Position numbers and translations under genes: made by a program. From positions 4,154,992-4,218,991 of the forward strand of contig NZ_CP132333.1 of assembly GCF_030758935.1 (NCBI RefSeq): 64,000 bases of DNA. Reading direction: 5' to 3'. Shown here piece after piece: positions 36,317-44,700 of the stretch (positions within the stretch are counted from its first letter, which is position 1; the number at the start of each line of letters is the position of its first letter). The notes under the pieces were generated by a model, which was given only the letters and a program-made list of their open reading frames with translations, ran no database searches and had not been told where the DNA came from. The DNA is from Geothrix sp. PMB-07 (GTDB taxonomy: Bacteria; Acidobacteriota; Holophagae; Holophagales; Holophagaceae).

Positions 36317-37471
36317 GTGCGAACCCTCGCCATCCTCGGCTCCACCGGGAGCATTGGCACCTCCACACTGGACGTGGTGCGGGCCCACCCCGAGCGGCTT
36401 TCGGTGGTGGCCTTGGCGGCGGGGCGCAACCGGGAGCTGCTGAAGGCCCAGTGCGAAACCTTCCGCCCCCGCTGTGTCTCCGTGGGCACTCGCGAGGATG
36501 CGGACTGGCTCCGCTCCAACCTCTCGTACCGCCCTGAGGTTCACTGGGGTGGCGAGGGGCTCTTGGCCTGCGCCCTTCATGCCGAGGCCGATACCGTGGT
36601 GGCCGCCATTGTGGGCAGCGCGGGGCTGGCCAGCACCGAAGCGGCTCTGCGCGCTGGTCGGCGGGTATGCGTCGCCAACAAGGAATCCCTGGTAGTGGGC
36701 GGGGCCCTCATGCATGAGGCCGCCCTGGCCGGGGGGGGCGAACTGCTCCCCGTGGACAGCGAGCACGCCGCCTTGCATCAGCTGCTGGAGGGTCGCGATC
36801 CCGCCACCATCCGGGAAGTGCGCATCACCGCCAGCGGGGGCCCCTTCCGGGACTGGCCTCTGGCCCAGATCCAGACCGCCACCGTCGACCAGGCCCTCAA
36901 CCACCCCACCTGGAAGATGGGGCCCAAGATCACCATCGACAGCGCCACCCTCATGAACAAGGGGCTGGAGGTCATCGAAGCCTCGGTGCTCTTCGGCCTC
37001 TCGGCCGACCAAGTCGCCGTGACCGTGCACCCCCAGAGTCAGGTGCACGCCATGGTGGGCTTCCATGACGGCAGCTACCAGTTGCAGGTCTGCGCCAACG
37101 ACATGAAGCTGCCCATTCAGTACTGTCTGCTCTATCCCGAGAAGCAGCCCGGCCCCGTGGCGCCCTATCCCTGGGACGCGGCCCGCCAGTGGACCTTCGA
37201 GGCCCCGGATCTGGAGCGCTTCCCCTGTCTGGGGCTGGCCTTCCAGGCCCTGCGCGCCGGAGGCACCGCCCCGGCCCTGTTGAATGCCGCCAACGAGGTG
37301 GCCGTCGCCGCCTTCCTACAGGGAAGACTGGGCTTCTGGGATATCCAGGCCTGCAACCACGAAACCTTGAGCCGCATTCCTGCCACGCCCCTGGGGTCCT
37401 TGGCCCAAGTGCTGGATGCGGATGCGACCGCAAGGCGTCATGCTGAAGGTTGGGTCCACGCCCGGGCCTGA
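36317..37471 (+). CDS. dxr: 1-deoxy-D-xylulose 5-phosphate reductoisomerase
   Basis: 384 residues from GTG at 36317, one base after the cdsA stop codon; an upstream in-frame ATG lies inside cdsA. The NADPH motif GSTGSIGTSTLDVV is at the N-terminus, then ANKESLVVGG, DSEHAALHQ (the usual Ser after DSEH is Ala here), ASGGPFRD and MNKGLEVIEA. It makes 2-C-methyl-D-erythritol 4-phosphate in the MEP route, supplying precursors to UppS. Confidence 0.95.
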   Translation: MRTLAILGSTGSIGTSTLDVVRAHPERLSVVALAAGRNRELLKAQCETFRPRCVSVGTREDADWLRSNLSYRPEVHWGGEGLLACALHAEADTVVAAIVGSAGLASTEAALRAGRRVCVANKESLVVGGALMHEAALAGGGELLPVDSEHAALHQLLEGRDPATIREVRITASGGPFRDWPLAQIQTATVDQALNHPTWKMGPKITIDSATLMNKGLEVIEASVLFGLSADQVAVTVHPQSQVHAMVGFHDGSYQLQVCANDMKLPIQYCLLYPEKQPGPVAPYPWDAARQWTFEAPDLERFPCLGLAFQALRAGGTAPALLNAANEVAVAAFLQGRLGFWDIQACNHETLSRIPATPLGSLAQVLDADATARRHAEGWVHARA

Positions 37472-37485
37472 CTTTTCGGACATCC

Positions 37486-38628
37486 ATGAACCGCCACCGC
37501 CTGCCTCTGACCCTCTGCTTGTCCCTCGTCGCGCTGTTCGCCCTGAAGGTGCCGGGCGCCGGTTTTTGGGGGCCCATCCTCATGCTGGGCGGCCTCGTCT
37601 TCCTGCACGAGGGCGGCCACTTTCTCGCCGCCAAGTACATGGGCATGCCCGTGGAAGTCTTCTCCTTGGGCTTCGGCCCGCGCCTGTTCGGCTTCAAGTG
37701 GCGGGAGACCGACGTGCGTCTCTCCGCCCTGCCCCTGGGCGGCTACGTAAAACTGGCGGGCTTCAATCCCGAGGACCCCGGTGCCGACGATCCCTATGGT
37801 TTCCTTCAGCAGCCCTTCGGCAAGCGCATGCTCTTCTACAGCGGCGGCATCCTCGCCAACCTGGCGACCAGCCTTATCCTGTTCACAGCCGTCCGCGCCG
37901 ACCAGGCACGCATCATCAAGGCGGAACCCCGGCCAGGGTCGGCCATGGTAGTTGATCAAGTGGCCAAAGGCATGCCTGCTGATGTAGCCGGCCTCCAACC
38001 GGGGGACGAATTGCGCCGCGTCGGTCACATCCTTTTCCCCTCCGGCCGGTGGGAAGATGCAGTGGCCTATATCAAGACCCATCCAGCTCAGCCCATCGCC
38101 GTTGAAGTACTCAGGGAAGGCAAGTTGCTTTCTTTCTCCGTGACTCCCACCAATGAAAACGGCGTAGGCCGTGTTGGGGTCGGAAGCCTGCCGATGTCTT
38201 ACGATTTTCAACGAAGGCCCCTCCAAATGGGCGACCTTCTGACCGGTGGACGCATTGCCATTGAAGACTCCTGGCACATGAGTGGCCAAGTGTTCGGTTT
38301 TCTCAAGAAACTCGTCACCTTCCAGGCACGGAGCGCCGAGGTGTCGGGACCCATTGGCATCATCAAAGCAGGCAGCCGGGCCGCCAAGTCTGGCTGGCAG
38401 GAATTTCTCATCATGTGCGGTGCCATCAGCCTGCAGCTGGGCATCCTCAACGCCCTGCCCATTCCCGCCCTCGACGGTGGCCACATGGCCCTGCTGGTTT
38501 TTGAAAAACTGCGGCGGAAGGACCTCACCATCGAGCTCAAAGAGAAGATCCTCACCGGCGGTTTCCTGCTGCTGGCCTCCCTCATGGCCCTGGTGATCGT
38601 CATGGACGTGCTTAAGCTCAGGAAGTAG
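37486..38628 (+). CDS. rseP: Site-2 intramembrane metalloprotease RseP
   Basis: 380 residues from ATG at 37486. The zinc site HEGGH is in the first transmembrane segment (about 36-40), the third ligand Asp in NALPIPALDGGHM, and one PDZ domain lies at about 140-230 (GMPADVAGLQPGDEL). Escherichia coli RseP has two PDZ domains; here one is seen. It cleaves anti-sigma factors and leftover signal peptides in the membrane. The 3' end overlaps the convergent kinase gene by 11 bp. Confidence 0.93.
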   Translation: MNRHRLPLTLCLSLVALFALKVPGAGFWGPILMLGGLVFLHEGGHFLAAKYMGMPVEVFSLGFGPRLFGFKWRETDVRLSALPLGGYVKLAGFNPEDPGADDPYGFLQQPFGKRMLFYSGGILANLATSLILFTAVRADQARIIKAEPRPGSAMVVDQVAKGMPADVAGLQPGDELRRVGHILFPSGRWEDAVAYIKTHPAQPIAVEVLREGKLLSFSVTPTNENGVGRVGVGSLPMSYDFQRRPLQMGDLLTGGRIAIEDSWHMSGQVFGFLKKLVTFQARSAEVSGPIGIIKAGSRAAKSGWQEFLIMCGAISLQLGILNALPIPALDGGHMALLVFEKLRRKDLTIELKEKILTGGFLLLASLMALVIVMDVLKLRK

Positions 38629-39991
38629 GGGCCTCAGCCCGCGGGAGGAGCACCTGGAAGCAGGTGCCTCGCCCTGGTTCGCTCTCCACCAGGATGATGC
38701 CGCGGTTCTGCTTCACCACGCCGTGGACCATGGCCAGCCCCAACCCAGTGCCCCGGCCCTCGCCCTTGGTGGTGAAGAAGGGCTCGAAGATCCTCGCCAC
38801 CAAATCCGGTGCCATCCCACAGCCACTGTCGGAGATGGTGAGGCAAACGTGGTCGCCTGGCTGGGCATCCACCAGGGCGGCGCAGTCCGTCAAGGTCAGG
38901 GTCCGGTTCGAGGTGGCCACCTCGATCTGACCCACACCCGAGACGGCATCCCTGGCATTCACCAACAGGTTGGTCAGCACCTGGTCCAGCTGGGTCGGGT
39001 CCATCAGCACTTTCCCCAGGCCCGGAGCCAAGGACCAGCGCAGCTGCACTTCAGATCCCACCAGCCTTTCCAGGACCGCCTGCAATTCCGTGATGGATTG
39101 ATTCAGGTCCAGCATCCGCGGGTCCACAGGCTGCTGCCGGGCGAAGGCGAGCAGCTGCCGCGTGAGCTCCGCCGAATGCCTGGCCGCTCGAAGGATCTCC
39201 TCCAGGTGTTTGCGCTCTGGGTATTCCAGCGGCTTCCCATAAAGGGCCAAATCCGCGTTGGCCAGGATCACGCCCAGCATGTTGTTGTAGTCGTGGGCCA
39301 CCCCACCGGCGAACCGGCCGACCAGTTCCATCTTCTGCGCCTGCTGCAGCTGGGTTTCCAGACGCGCGCGCTCGCTGACGAGGCGGGTGTGCTCCGTGAT
39401 GTCCCGGCCAATGCCCAGGACACCGATGAGGACCCCATGACCGTCGTACATGGGGGTTTTCAGGGTTTCCAAGACCACTTCCTGGCCTGTTTCGGCCAGG
39501 GTGACCCGCTCCTCGTTCTCCCTGGTGGTTCCCGCATCGATGGCCTTCTGATCCTGGTCGCGGAAGAAATCCGCCAGGGCCTTGTCCACGAAGTCGTAGT
39601 CGGTCTTGCCGACAATCTCGATCTCCCGGGCACCGAAAAACCGCTCGAAAGCCCGATTGCAGCCCAGGTAGACCCCTTTGGGATCCTTCAGCCACACCAG
39701 GTCCGGAATGGTGTGGATGAGGGCGTTCAGCCTGGCTTCCCGGTTGGCCGTCCGCTCCACCAGCCGTTTCACCATCACGAAAAGCATGGTGGCGGTGACC
39801 GCCACGAACACCCATCCTTTCAGGATGCTGAGCACCGTCATGGCAACCGGGTCATGCACCAGGAAGCCCACGGCCCGGTCCGAAAGCAGGATCCAGAGCC
39901 CGGAAAACACGGCGTACAAGAGGACGATGCGCAAGGCTCCAGCGGTGCTCGACACCGCAGACTTCGGGTGGATCTGGATCGGTTCAGGCAT
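38618..39991 (-). CDS. PAS-domain membrane histidine kinase
   Basis: 457 residues. Two transmembrane helices (about 20-45 and 52-75), a PAS domain (about 85-205, with DLVWLKDPKGVYLGCN and GIGRDITEH), then the dimerisation helix with phospho-acceptor His in GGVAHDYNNMLGVI, an N-box (LTNLLVNARDAV), G1 (ISDSGCGM), F-box (FEPFFTTKGEGRGTGLGL) and G2. All kinase motifs are intact. The type resembles NtrB-like kinases. No response regulator is immediately adjacent; the LytR-type gene upstream at 40042 belongs to a different pair. Confidence 0.92.
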   Translation of the reverse strand: MPEPIQIHPKSAVSSTAGALRIVLLYAVFSGLWILLSDRAVGFLVHDPVAMTVLSILKGWVFVAVTATMLFVMVKRLVERTANREARLNALIHTIPDLVWLKDPKGVYLGCNRAFERFFGAREIEIVGKTDYDFVDKALADFFRDQDQKAIDAGTTRENEERVTLAETGQEVVLETLKTPMYDGHGVLIGVLGIGRDITEHTRLVSERARLETQLQQAQKMELVGRFAGGVAHDYNNMLGVILANADLALYGKPLEYPERKHLEEILRAARHSAELTRQLLAFARQQPVDPRMLDLNQSITELQAVLERLVGSEVQLRWSLAPGLGKVLMDPTQLDQVLTNLLVNARDAVSGVGQIEVATSNRTLTLTDCAALVDAQPGDHVCLTISDSGCGMAPDLVARIFEPFFTTKGEGRGTGLGLAMVHGVVKQNRGIILVESEPGRGTCFQVLLPRAEAPTS

Positions 39992-40041
39992 GGGGTAAAT
40001 CCCAGGGGCTCAAGACCCATCCTAGCCCCTGGATTGTTTCG

Positions 40042-40767
40042 TCAGAGCCCGAGCATCTCCTTGATTTTCGGTGTGACGCTGCGGCTGACTTCCAGATCCA
40101 GCCCCTCGGCCACCCGCACCGAGGCCCGCCCCCCCTCCAGAGGCTTCAGGCCCAGCACCGCCTCGGGGCGGAGCAGCAGGTGCCGTTGAATGCGGAGCAA
40201 AGCAGCCCCGGGAAAGGCCGCCTCCACTTCCGCCAGGGTGGTCCAGGAGGTCCGGTGCCGACTGCCCCCGGCCCAGGCCCAAACCACCTCCTCCTCCACC
40301 TCGAAGTGGGTAGTCCGTTTCAGATCCAGGAACACGTGCCCCTCTCCGGCCCGCACCGGGAAGCGCTGGGGGGTCGAGGTGGGCGCCTCGGAGCGGCGGA
40401 GGCCGCCCTCCTTCAGGCGGGATAGGGACTTTGCCAGGCGTTCTGCTGACACAGGTTTCAGGATGTAGTCCACCGCCGCCGCCTCGAAAGCGCGAACCGC
40501 GTGCTCCGAATAGGCGGTCACGAACACCACGGGCGGGCAATGGCGACAGTCGGCCAGCTCCGCCGCCACCTCCAGGCCGGTGGCGCCTGGCATCTGGATA
40601 TCCAAGAAGAGGACGTCGACCTCCCTGGGCTCCCGCAGCCAGGCCAGAGTGGAGGGGCCATCCTCCAACTCCGCCTTCACGTCGCAGCCCGCCTCCCGCA
40701 ACAGCCGTGAAAGCCGAGCCCGGGCCAGGGGCTCGTCATCGGCCAGCGCCACGCGGAGGGTCTTCAT
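40042..40767 (-). CDS. LytR/AlgR-type response regulator (LytTR DNA-binding domain)
   Basis: 241 residues. The receiver domain has ADDEPLARARLSRLL, the phospho-acceptor Asp56 in LFLDIQMPGATG, Thr in FVTAYS and Lys in YILKPVS. The C-terminal LytTR domain (about 135-235) includes LRIQRHLLLRPEAVLGL. It is coupled by ATGA (40764-40767) to the sensor kinase gene upstream, making a complete LytS/LytR-type pair. Confidence 0.93.
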   Translation of the reverse strand: MKTLRVALADDEPLARARLSRLLREAGCDVKAELEDGPSTLAWLREPREVDVLFLDIQMPGATGLEVAAELADCRHCPPVVFVTAYSEHAVRAFEAAAVDYILKPVSAERLAKSLSRLKEGGLRRSEAPTSTPQRFPVRAGEGHVFLDLKRTTHFEVEEEVVWAWAGGSRHRTSWTTLAEVEAAFPGAALLRIQRHLLLRPEAVLGLKPLEGGRASVRVAEGLDLEVSRSVTPKIKEMLGL

Positions 40768-41867
40768 CGTCGTGTCTCCAGGTGCTCCAACACCACTTCG
40801 GCCACCGTGAGGCTCCCCTCTGGCCGGAGGTGGAAGGTGGCCCCCGCCCCATAGGCCAGCTTCAGCCGGGCTTCCAGGTTGCCAAGGCCCACTCCCTGGC
40901 CCGGCAGCAAGCCCAAGCCTTTGCCGGAGTTGGCGACCTGCAACCGCAGGCCGGTCCCTTCGCGATGCAGCCGGATGACCAGTTCGCCTCCGGCCGAGTG
41001 AGGCGCAATGCCATGTTTCAGGGCGTTTTCCACCAGGGGTTGCAGCAAGAACGGGGGCGTTTCGACAGAATCCAGGCTTTCATCCCATTCCCAACGCACC
41101 TGCAAGCGGGAACCAAACCTCAACCCTTCCACGGCCAGGAATCGCTGCACCAGAGCCCTCTCTTCGCTGAGGGGGGCCTTGGGGCGATCCCCGTGGCGCA
41201 GCAGGGCCCGGTACAACTCCGACAGATCCAGCAGCGCCTGCTCCGCGGCCAGAGGATCCATCCGCACCAGTTCGGCCAGGCCATTGAGCGAGTTAAAGAG
41301 CACATGGGGGCTCAGCTGCCCACGCAGCAGCACCCACTGGGCCTCTTCCAGTTTCGTCTCCACAGCCGCCTTTTCTTCTTCTGAAATGACCGAGAAGGCG
41401 ATGATGGCCCCCACGATGGTCATCATGGGCAGACCGCCCAGCAGCGTCATGGAGAGAATGCCCATGAAGGTGGGTGTGATGCCCCGGGGGTACCCCAGTG
41501 CCGCCGCCTTCGCGCTGGCACCATGCACCAGAAACCAGCTGATGGCGACCAGCAGCAGAATGAGGAAGGCATTGAAGACGAGCGCCTGGATCAACCCGCG
41601 CCAGAAGGGGGCCCGGCCCTGATCGTCTCCACTCCAGCGCCAGGGCAGGGGTGTCAGGAATCCATAGCAGAAGGACATCAGGAAGGGTGTGAGCAGGGAA
41701 TTCGCCAGCGCCCCCGGCTGCCGCATCTGGTCCGAGGCCGAGACCAGCAGGAACTGGAACGCCGTGAACACGCCGGTGAAGACCAGCACCACCACCCAGG
41801 GCGTCCGCTTGCGCAGGCGGGACAGAAGATGCTGCTGGAGGGGGACGAATCGCATGGCTTCCAGCAT
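40764..41867 (-). CDS. LytS/YehU-type sensor histidine kinase
   Basis: 367 residues (363 if started at the ATG at 41855). Four transmembrane helices fill the first 155 residues, with no periplasmic domain. The His_kinase block follows: EEAQWVLLRGQLSPHVLFNSLNGL, with phospho-acceptor His in QLSPHVLFNSLN, then PFLLQPLVENALKHGI and GLGNLEARLKLAYG. The canonical form reads NPHFLFN; here the fold is kept with small changes. It phosphorylates the LytTR regulator downstream. Confidence 0.92.
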   Translation of the reverse strand: MLEAMRFVPLQQHLLSRLRKRTPWVVVLVFTGVFTAFQFLLVSASDQMRQPGALANSLLTPFLMSFCYGFLTPLPWRWSGDDQGRAPFWRGLIQALVFNAFLILLLVAISWFLVHGASAKAAALGYPRGITPTFMGILSMTLLGGLPMMTIVGAIIAFSVISEEEKAAVETKLEEAQWVLLRGQLSPHVLFNSLNGLAELVRMDPLAAEQALLDLSELYRALLRHGDRPKAPLSEERALVQRFLAVEGLRFGSRLQVRWEWDESLDSVETPPFLLQPLVENALKHGIAPHSAGGELVIRLHREGTGLRLQVANSGKGLGLLPGQGVGLGNLEARLKLAYGAGATFHLRPEGSLTVAEVVLEHLETRR

Positions 41868-42032
41868 GCCTCAGTCCGATTCGTACGGACGGATGGCCGC
41901 CGGGCGGACGTTTCGGGCCGCTCATTCGGAGTTCCGCACCGGGGATCAGATCAGGGCCGGGAATCCGGGTCAGCGATTCGCCTGGAACGGTCCCCCTCTC
42001 GCCGGCACCCAAGAACCAAGCCCGGAGCCCCC

Positions 42033-42584
42033 ATGCGCCCTGTCCTGACCCTAGCCCTCACCCTGGCCGCCAGCCTGGTAGGCACCCTGCCATCCCTTGC
42101 CGCCGAAAGGAACCCCATGTCCCTGCACGAAATCACCCTCAACACCCTGGATGGCAAACCCCAGTCCCTGGCCGCCTACAAGGGGAAGGTCGTCCTGGCC
42201 GTGAACGTGGCCAGCGAATGCGGCTTCACCCCCCAGTACGCCGGTCTTCAGAAGCTCTACTCCGAACTAAAGGACAAGGGTTTGGTGATCCTGGGCTTCC
42301 CCTGCAACCAGTTCGGTGGCCAGGAGCCCGGCACCGCCGCCCAGATCGAGACCTTCTGCCAGAAGAACTACGGCGTGACCTTTCCCTTGTTTGAAAAGCT
42401 GGAGGTGAAGGGCCCCCACCAGGCGCCCGTCTACGCCTTCCTCACGGCCAAGAACGGCGAGCCCTCCTGGAACTTCCACAAGTACCTGGTGGGTAAGGAT
42501 GGTCAGGTGATCCAGGCCTTCAGCAGCAAGGTGGCTCCTGATAGCGCCGAACTAAAGGCCGCCATCGAGGCCGCGCTGAAGTAG
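42033..42584 (+). CDS. Exported glutathione peroxidase-family peroxidase (Cys form)
   Basis: 183 residues from ATG at 42033 (CCGGAG upstream). A signal peptide (1-25, ending LAAERN) precedes the thioredoxin fold. The peroxidatic Cys is in NVASECGFTPQY, with Gln in FPCNQFGGQEPG and Trp in PSWNFHKYLV completing the active site. Bacterial Cys enzymes of this family mostly use thioredoxin rather than glutathione. A periplasmic location is inferred from the leader. The gap 41868-42032 upstream holds no gene. Confidence 0.92.
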   Translation: MRPVLTLALTLAASLVGTLPSLAAERNPMSLHEITLNTLDGKPQSLAAYKGKVVLAVNVASECGFTPQYAGLQKLYSELKDKGLVILGFPCNQFGGQEPGTAAQIETFCQKNYGVTFPLFEKLEVKGPHQAPVYAFLTAKNGEPSWNFHKYLVGKDGQVIQAFSSKVAPDSAELKAAIEAALK

Positions 42585-43271
42585 CTATTTGGTGGAGACA
42601 GCCGCTGCAGGCGGCGCTTGCTGCATTTCCACGTAGAGCGCCTTCACGCCGTTGATGAGGAACTGCATGGCCACCGCGGCCAGGATGAGGCCCATGAGCT
42701 TGTTCATGACCTTGGTGCCGATGGCGCCAATGCGCGCAAACACGGCCGGGGCCTTGCGCAGGATGAGGTAGGTCAACCAGATGTTGGCGATGATGGCCAT
42801 CAGCACCACGCCGTACTCGCGCCAGGTCACGCCCGCGATCATGCCCATCACGGTGGACAGTGTTCCCGGGCCCGCCAACAAAGGGATGCCGAAGGGGATG
42901 ATGGCGAAATCCTCGGGGTGTTTGAGGCTGGCTTCGGCCTTTTCATCCTCGGTGCTTCGCTCACGAGGATCTTCGCCATAGAGCATGGAGATGGCGCGGT
43001 AGAGCACCAGCACGCCCCCCACGAAGCGCATGGCCAGGGCTGTGAAGCCGAAGAAACTGAAGATGAATTGGCCCACCAGCGCGAACACGATCATGGCCGT
43101 GCCTGCTGTCAGAGAGGCCTTTCGCGCACTGCGGCGGAGGGCGACGCGATCCATGCCCACCGTGGCGCTGGCGAAGATGGCCGCCGCGCTGATGGGATTC
43201 AGCACCGAGAACAGCGACGTGGTCACGCCGAGGGCAAAGGACCAGGAGGGCAGGGGGCCGAGGTGGGGCAT
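42585..43271 (-). CDS. MarC-family integral membrane protein
   Basis: 228 residues with six hydrophobic segments. Family motifs SVLNPISAAAIF, FIFSFFGFTALAMRFVGG and FGIPLLAGPGTLSTVMG are clear. The function of the MarC family is not established; the proteins are multispan membrane proteins once linked to multiple-antibiotic resistance. The gene ends directly against the glutathione peroxidase gene (stop codons abut). Confidence 0.9.
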   Translation of the reverse strand: MPHLGPLPSWSFALGVTTSLFSVLNPISAAAIFASATVGMDRVALRRSARKASLTAGTAMIVFALVGQFIFSFFGFTALAMRFVGGVLVLYRAISMLYGEDPRERSTEDEKAEASLKHPEDFAIIPFGIPLLAGPGTLSTVMGMIAGVTWREYGVVLMAIIANIWLTYLILRKAPAVFARIGAIGTKVMNKLMGLILAAVAMQFLINGVKALYVEMQQAPPAAAVSTK

Positions 43272-43298
43272 GCGCTACTGTAGCGCTAGCATGAAGCC

Positions 43299-43913
43299 AT
43301 GCGCGATCCAGAAGCCCTTCGCGAACAACACAAACGGCGCCTGTCCTGGATGCCCTGGCTCTACTTCGCCTTGAAGGTCCGACACCGCGACTGGGCCCAG
43401 GCCTGGCAGGCCGAGGTTCAGGCCCAGCTTCTGGCCCAGGAGACGGTGCACCTGGGCGAGGGCTGCTTCATCGCCCCGGAGGCGGCCATCTTCGGAGAGC
43501 CTGGCCGCCCTGTGGTTCTCGGCGACCGCTGCGCCATCGCAGCCCAGGCCTTTCTCCATGGCCCCATCACCCTGGGCAGTGATGTGAGCGTCAATGCTGG
43601 GGCACGGTTGGACGGAGGTCGCAAGGGCCTCGTCATCGGGGATGGCACCCGCATCGCCAGCGGCGCCGCCCTCTATGCCTTCGATCATGGCCTGAAATCC
43701 GATCGCGACATCAAAGATCAGCCTGTGAGATCGCGTGGCATCCGCATTGGGCGAGATGTGTGGATTGGCGCCAACGCGGGCGTGACCGATGGCGTCACCA
43801 TCGGCGACCACGCCGTGGTGGCCATGGGGGCCGTGGTGGTCAGGGATGTGCCCGAGTGGTCCATCGTGGCGGGCGTACCAGCCGCCGTGGTGGGTGACCG
43901 TCGCGACAAGTAA
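43299..43913 (+). CDS. Hexapeptide-repeat acetyltransferase
   Basis: 204 residues. A helical N-terminus (about 1-55) is followed by left-handed beta-helix hexapeptides (VHLGEG, VVLGDR, ITLGSD, VSVNAG, LVIGDG) and the active-site region YAFDHGLKSDRDIKDQPVRSRGIRIG, with the catalytic His in DHG. Then VWIGANAGVTDGVTIGDHAVVAMGAVVVRDVPEWSIVAG, split over residues 150-190, closes the fold. It is similar to maltose/galactoside/colanic acid O-acetyltransferases. The acceptor sugar is unknown. It is divergent from marC by 27 bp. Confidence 0.9.
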   Translation: MRDPEALREQHKRRLSWMPWLYFALKVRHRDWAQAWQAEVQAQLLAQETVHLGEGCFIAPEAAIFGEPGRPVVLGDRCAIAAQAFLHGPITLGSDVSVNAGARLDGGRKGLVIGDGTRIASGAALYAFDHGLKSDRDIKDQPVRSRGIRIGRDVWIGANAGVTDGVTIGDHAVVAMGAVVVRDVPEWSIVAGVPAAVVGDRRDK

Positions 43914-43983
43914 GGCGTCGTCCCCTGCCACAGCGTGGCGGCTGCACGTTGCATTTCGCGAGACGCGGTTGAATGATTGTGTT

Positions 43984-43996
43984 TGTAAATATTACA
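43984..43996. promoter_or_regulatory. TGTAA-N3-TTACA palindrome in an AT-rich spacer
   Basis: Perfect 5-bp arms in the 164-bp gap upstream of the small exported-protein gene. The arms equal those of the HexR consensus but stand two bases closer together. The following A+T-rich run (tatttaatttatattatt) could hold a promoter. Confidence 0.3.
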
Positions 43997-44077
43997 GATA
44001 TTTAATTTATATTATTGGCACAAGACGTGAACAATCCTCTGCACCGGGCAGGCAACCCAGCCCCGGAAGGAGACACC

Positions 44078-44353
44078 ATGCGAAGCTTGGTTCTGTTCGC
44101 CCTTGCAACCCTCGCGACCCTTCCACTCTCCGCCCATGGCCGCTGCTGGCAGGGCCCCCGCCGCGTCGTGGTGATCGAAGCCCCCCGCTGCTCCCCCTAC
44201 CGCCATTGGGACGAGCGGCGGTGGGAGGATCGCTGGGAGCGCCGCGCCTGGCACAGGCACCACGACTGCGATGATGACCGCATCATCCTGCGGCCCCTGC
44301 CACGTCCTTTGACCCCGCCCTTTGAAGGCCGAGTGGAGTTTCGGATCCGCTGA
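44078..44353 (+). CDS. Small exported Arg/His/Trp-rich protein
   Basis: 91 residues from ATG at 44078 with a good ribosome site (GGAAGGAG). A signal peptide (1-21, ending SAHG) precedes a basic mature peptide rich in Arg, His, Trp and Asp (WDERRWEDRWERRAWHRHH). Cys24 and Cys38 could form a disulfide, and HDCDDD follows. No family is recognised. Such His/Asp-rich small periplasmic proteins may bind metals, but this is speculative. Confidence 0.6.
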   Translation: MRSLVLFALATLATLPLSAHGRCWQGPRRVVVIEAPRCSPYRHWDERRWEDRWERRAWHRHHDCDDDRIILRPLPRPLTPPFEGRVEFRIR

Positions 44354-44438
44354 CCCAGCCATGCGACAGTCATTGTCCAATGATGAGCTTGAAACTGAGA
44401 GGGTGGCCCGGGCCGCTCTCTTTTTTTCGCATCAGCCC

Positions 44439-44467
44439 TTGACAAAAACGAAAATAAAACGAATATT
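44439..44467 (+). promoter_or_regulatory. Candidate promoter of the 66-residue gene
   Basis: TTGACA at 44439-44444, a 17-bp A-rich spacer, and AATATT at 44462-44467 (4 of 6 to the -10 consensus), 27 bp before the start codon at 44494. Confidence 0.55.
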
Positions 44468-44493
44468 GAGCTCATGGAACGGATGGAGCCCCC

Positions 44494-44694
44494 ATGCTGA
44501 CCTCTCCTCGCAGTTTCGGTTACAAACTCAGCGACTACTTCATGGAATACGGCCCCATTGAGGCCGACAGCCTGGATGCTGCCAAGGCTCAGATCCGGCG
44601 TCGCCTCGGCGTGAACCGGTTGCCCCTGGGCCTGCACATCTGGGACCTGGCGGAACGCCCCCTCACCCGCTGGCGGGTGGATGTCGCCAGCTAA
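44494..44694 (+). CDS. Small protein of unknown function
   Basis: 66 residues. A GGAG ribosome site lies about 5 bases before the ATG, and a promoter-like sequence is further upstream. There is no signal peptide, Cys or obvious motif. The middle is helical (SLDAAKAQIRRRLGV), with a Trp/Leu-rich end (LHIWDLAERPLTRW). It is convergent with ribF. Similar-sized conserved cytoplasmic proteins exist, but I do not recognise this one. Confidence 0.5.
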   Translation: MLTSPRSFGYKLSDYFMEYGPIEADSLDAAKAQIRRRLGVNRLPLGLHIWDLAERPLTRWRVDVAS

Positions 44695-44700
44695 CCACGC

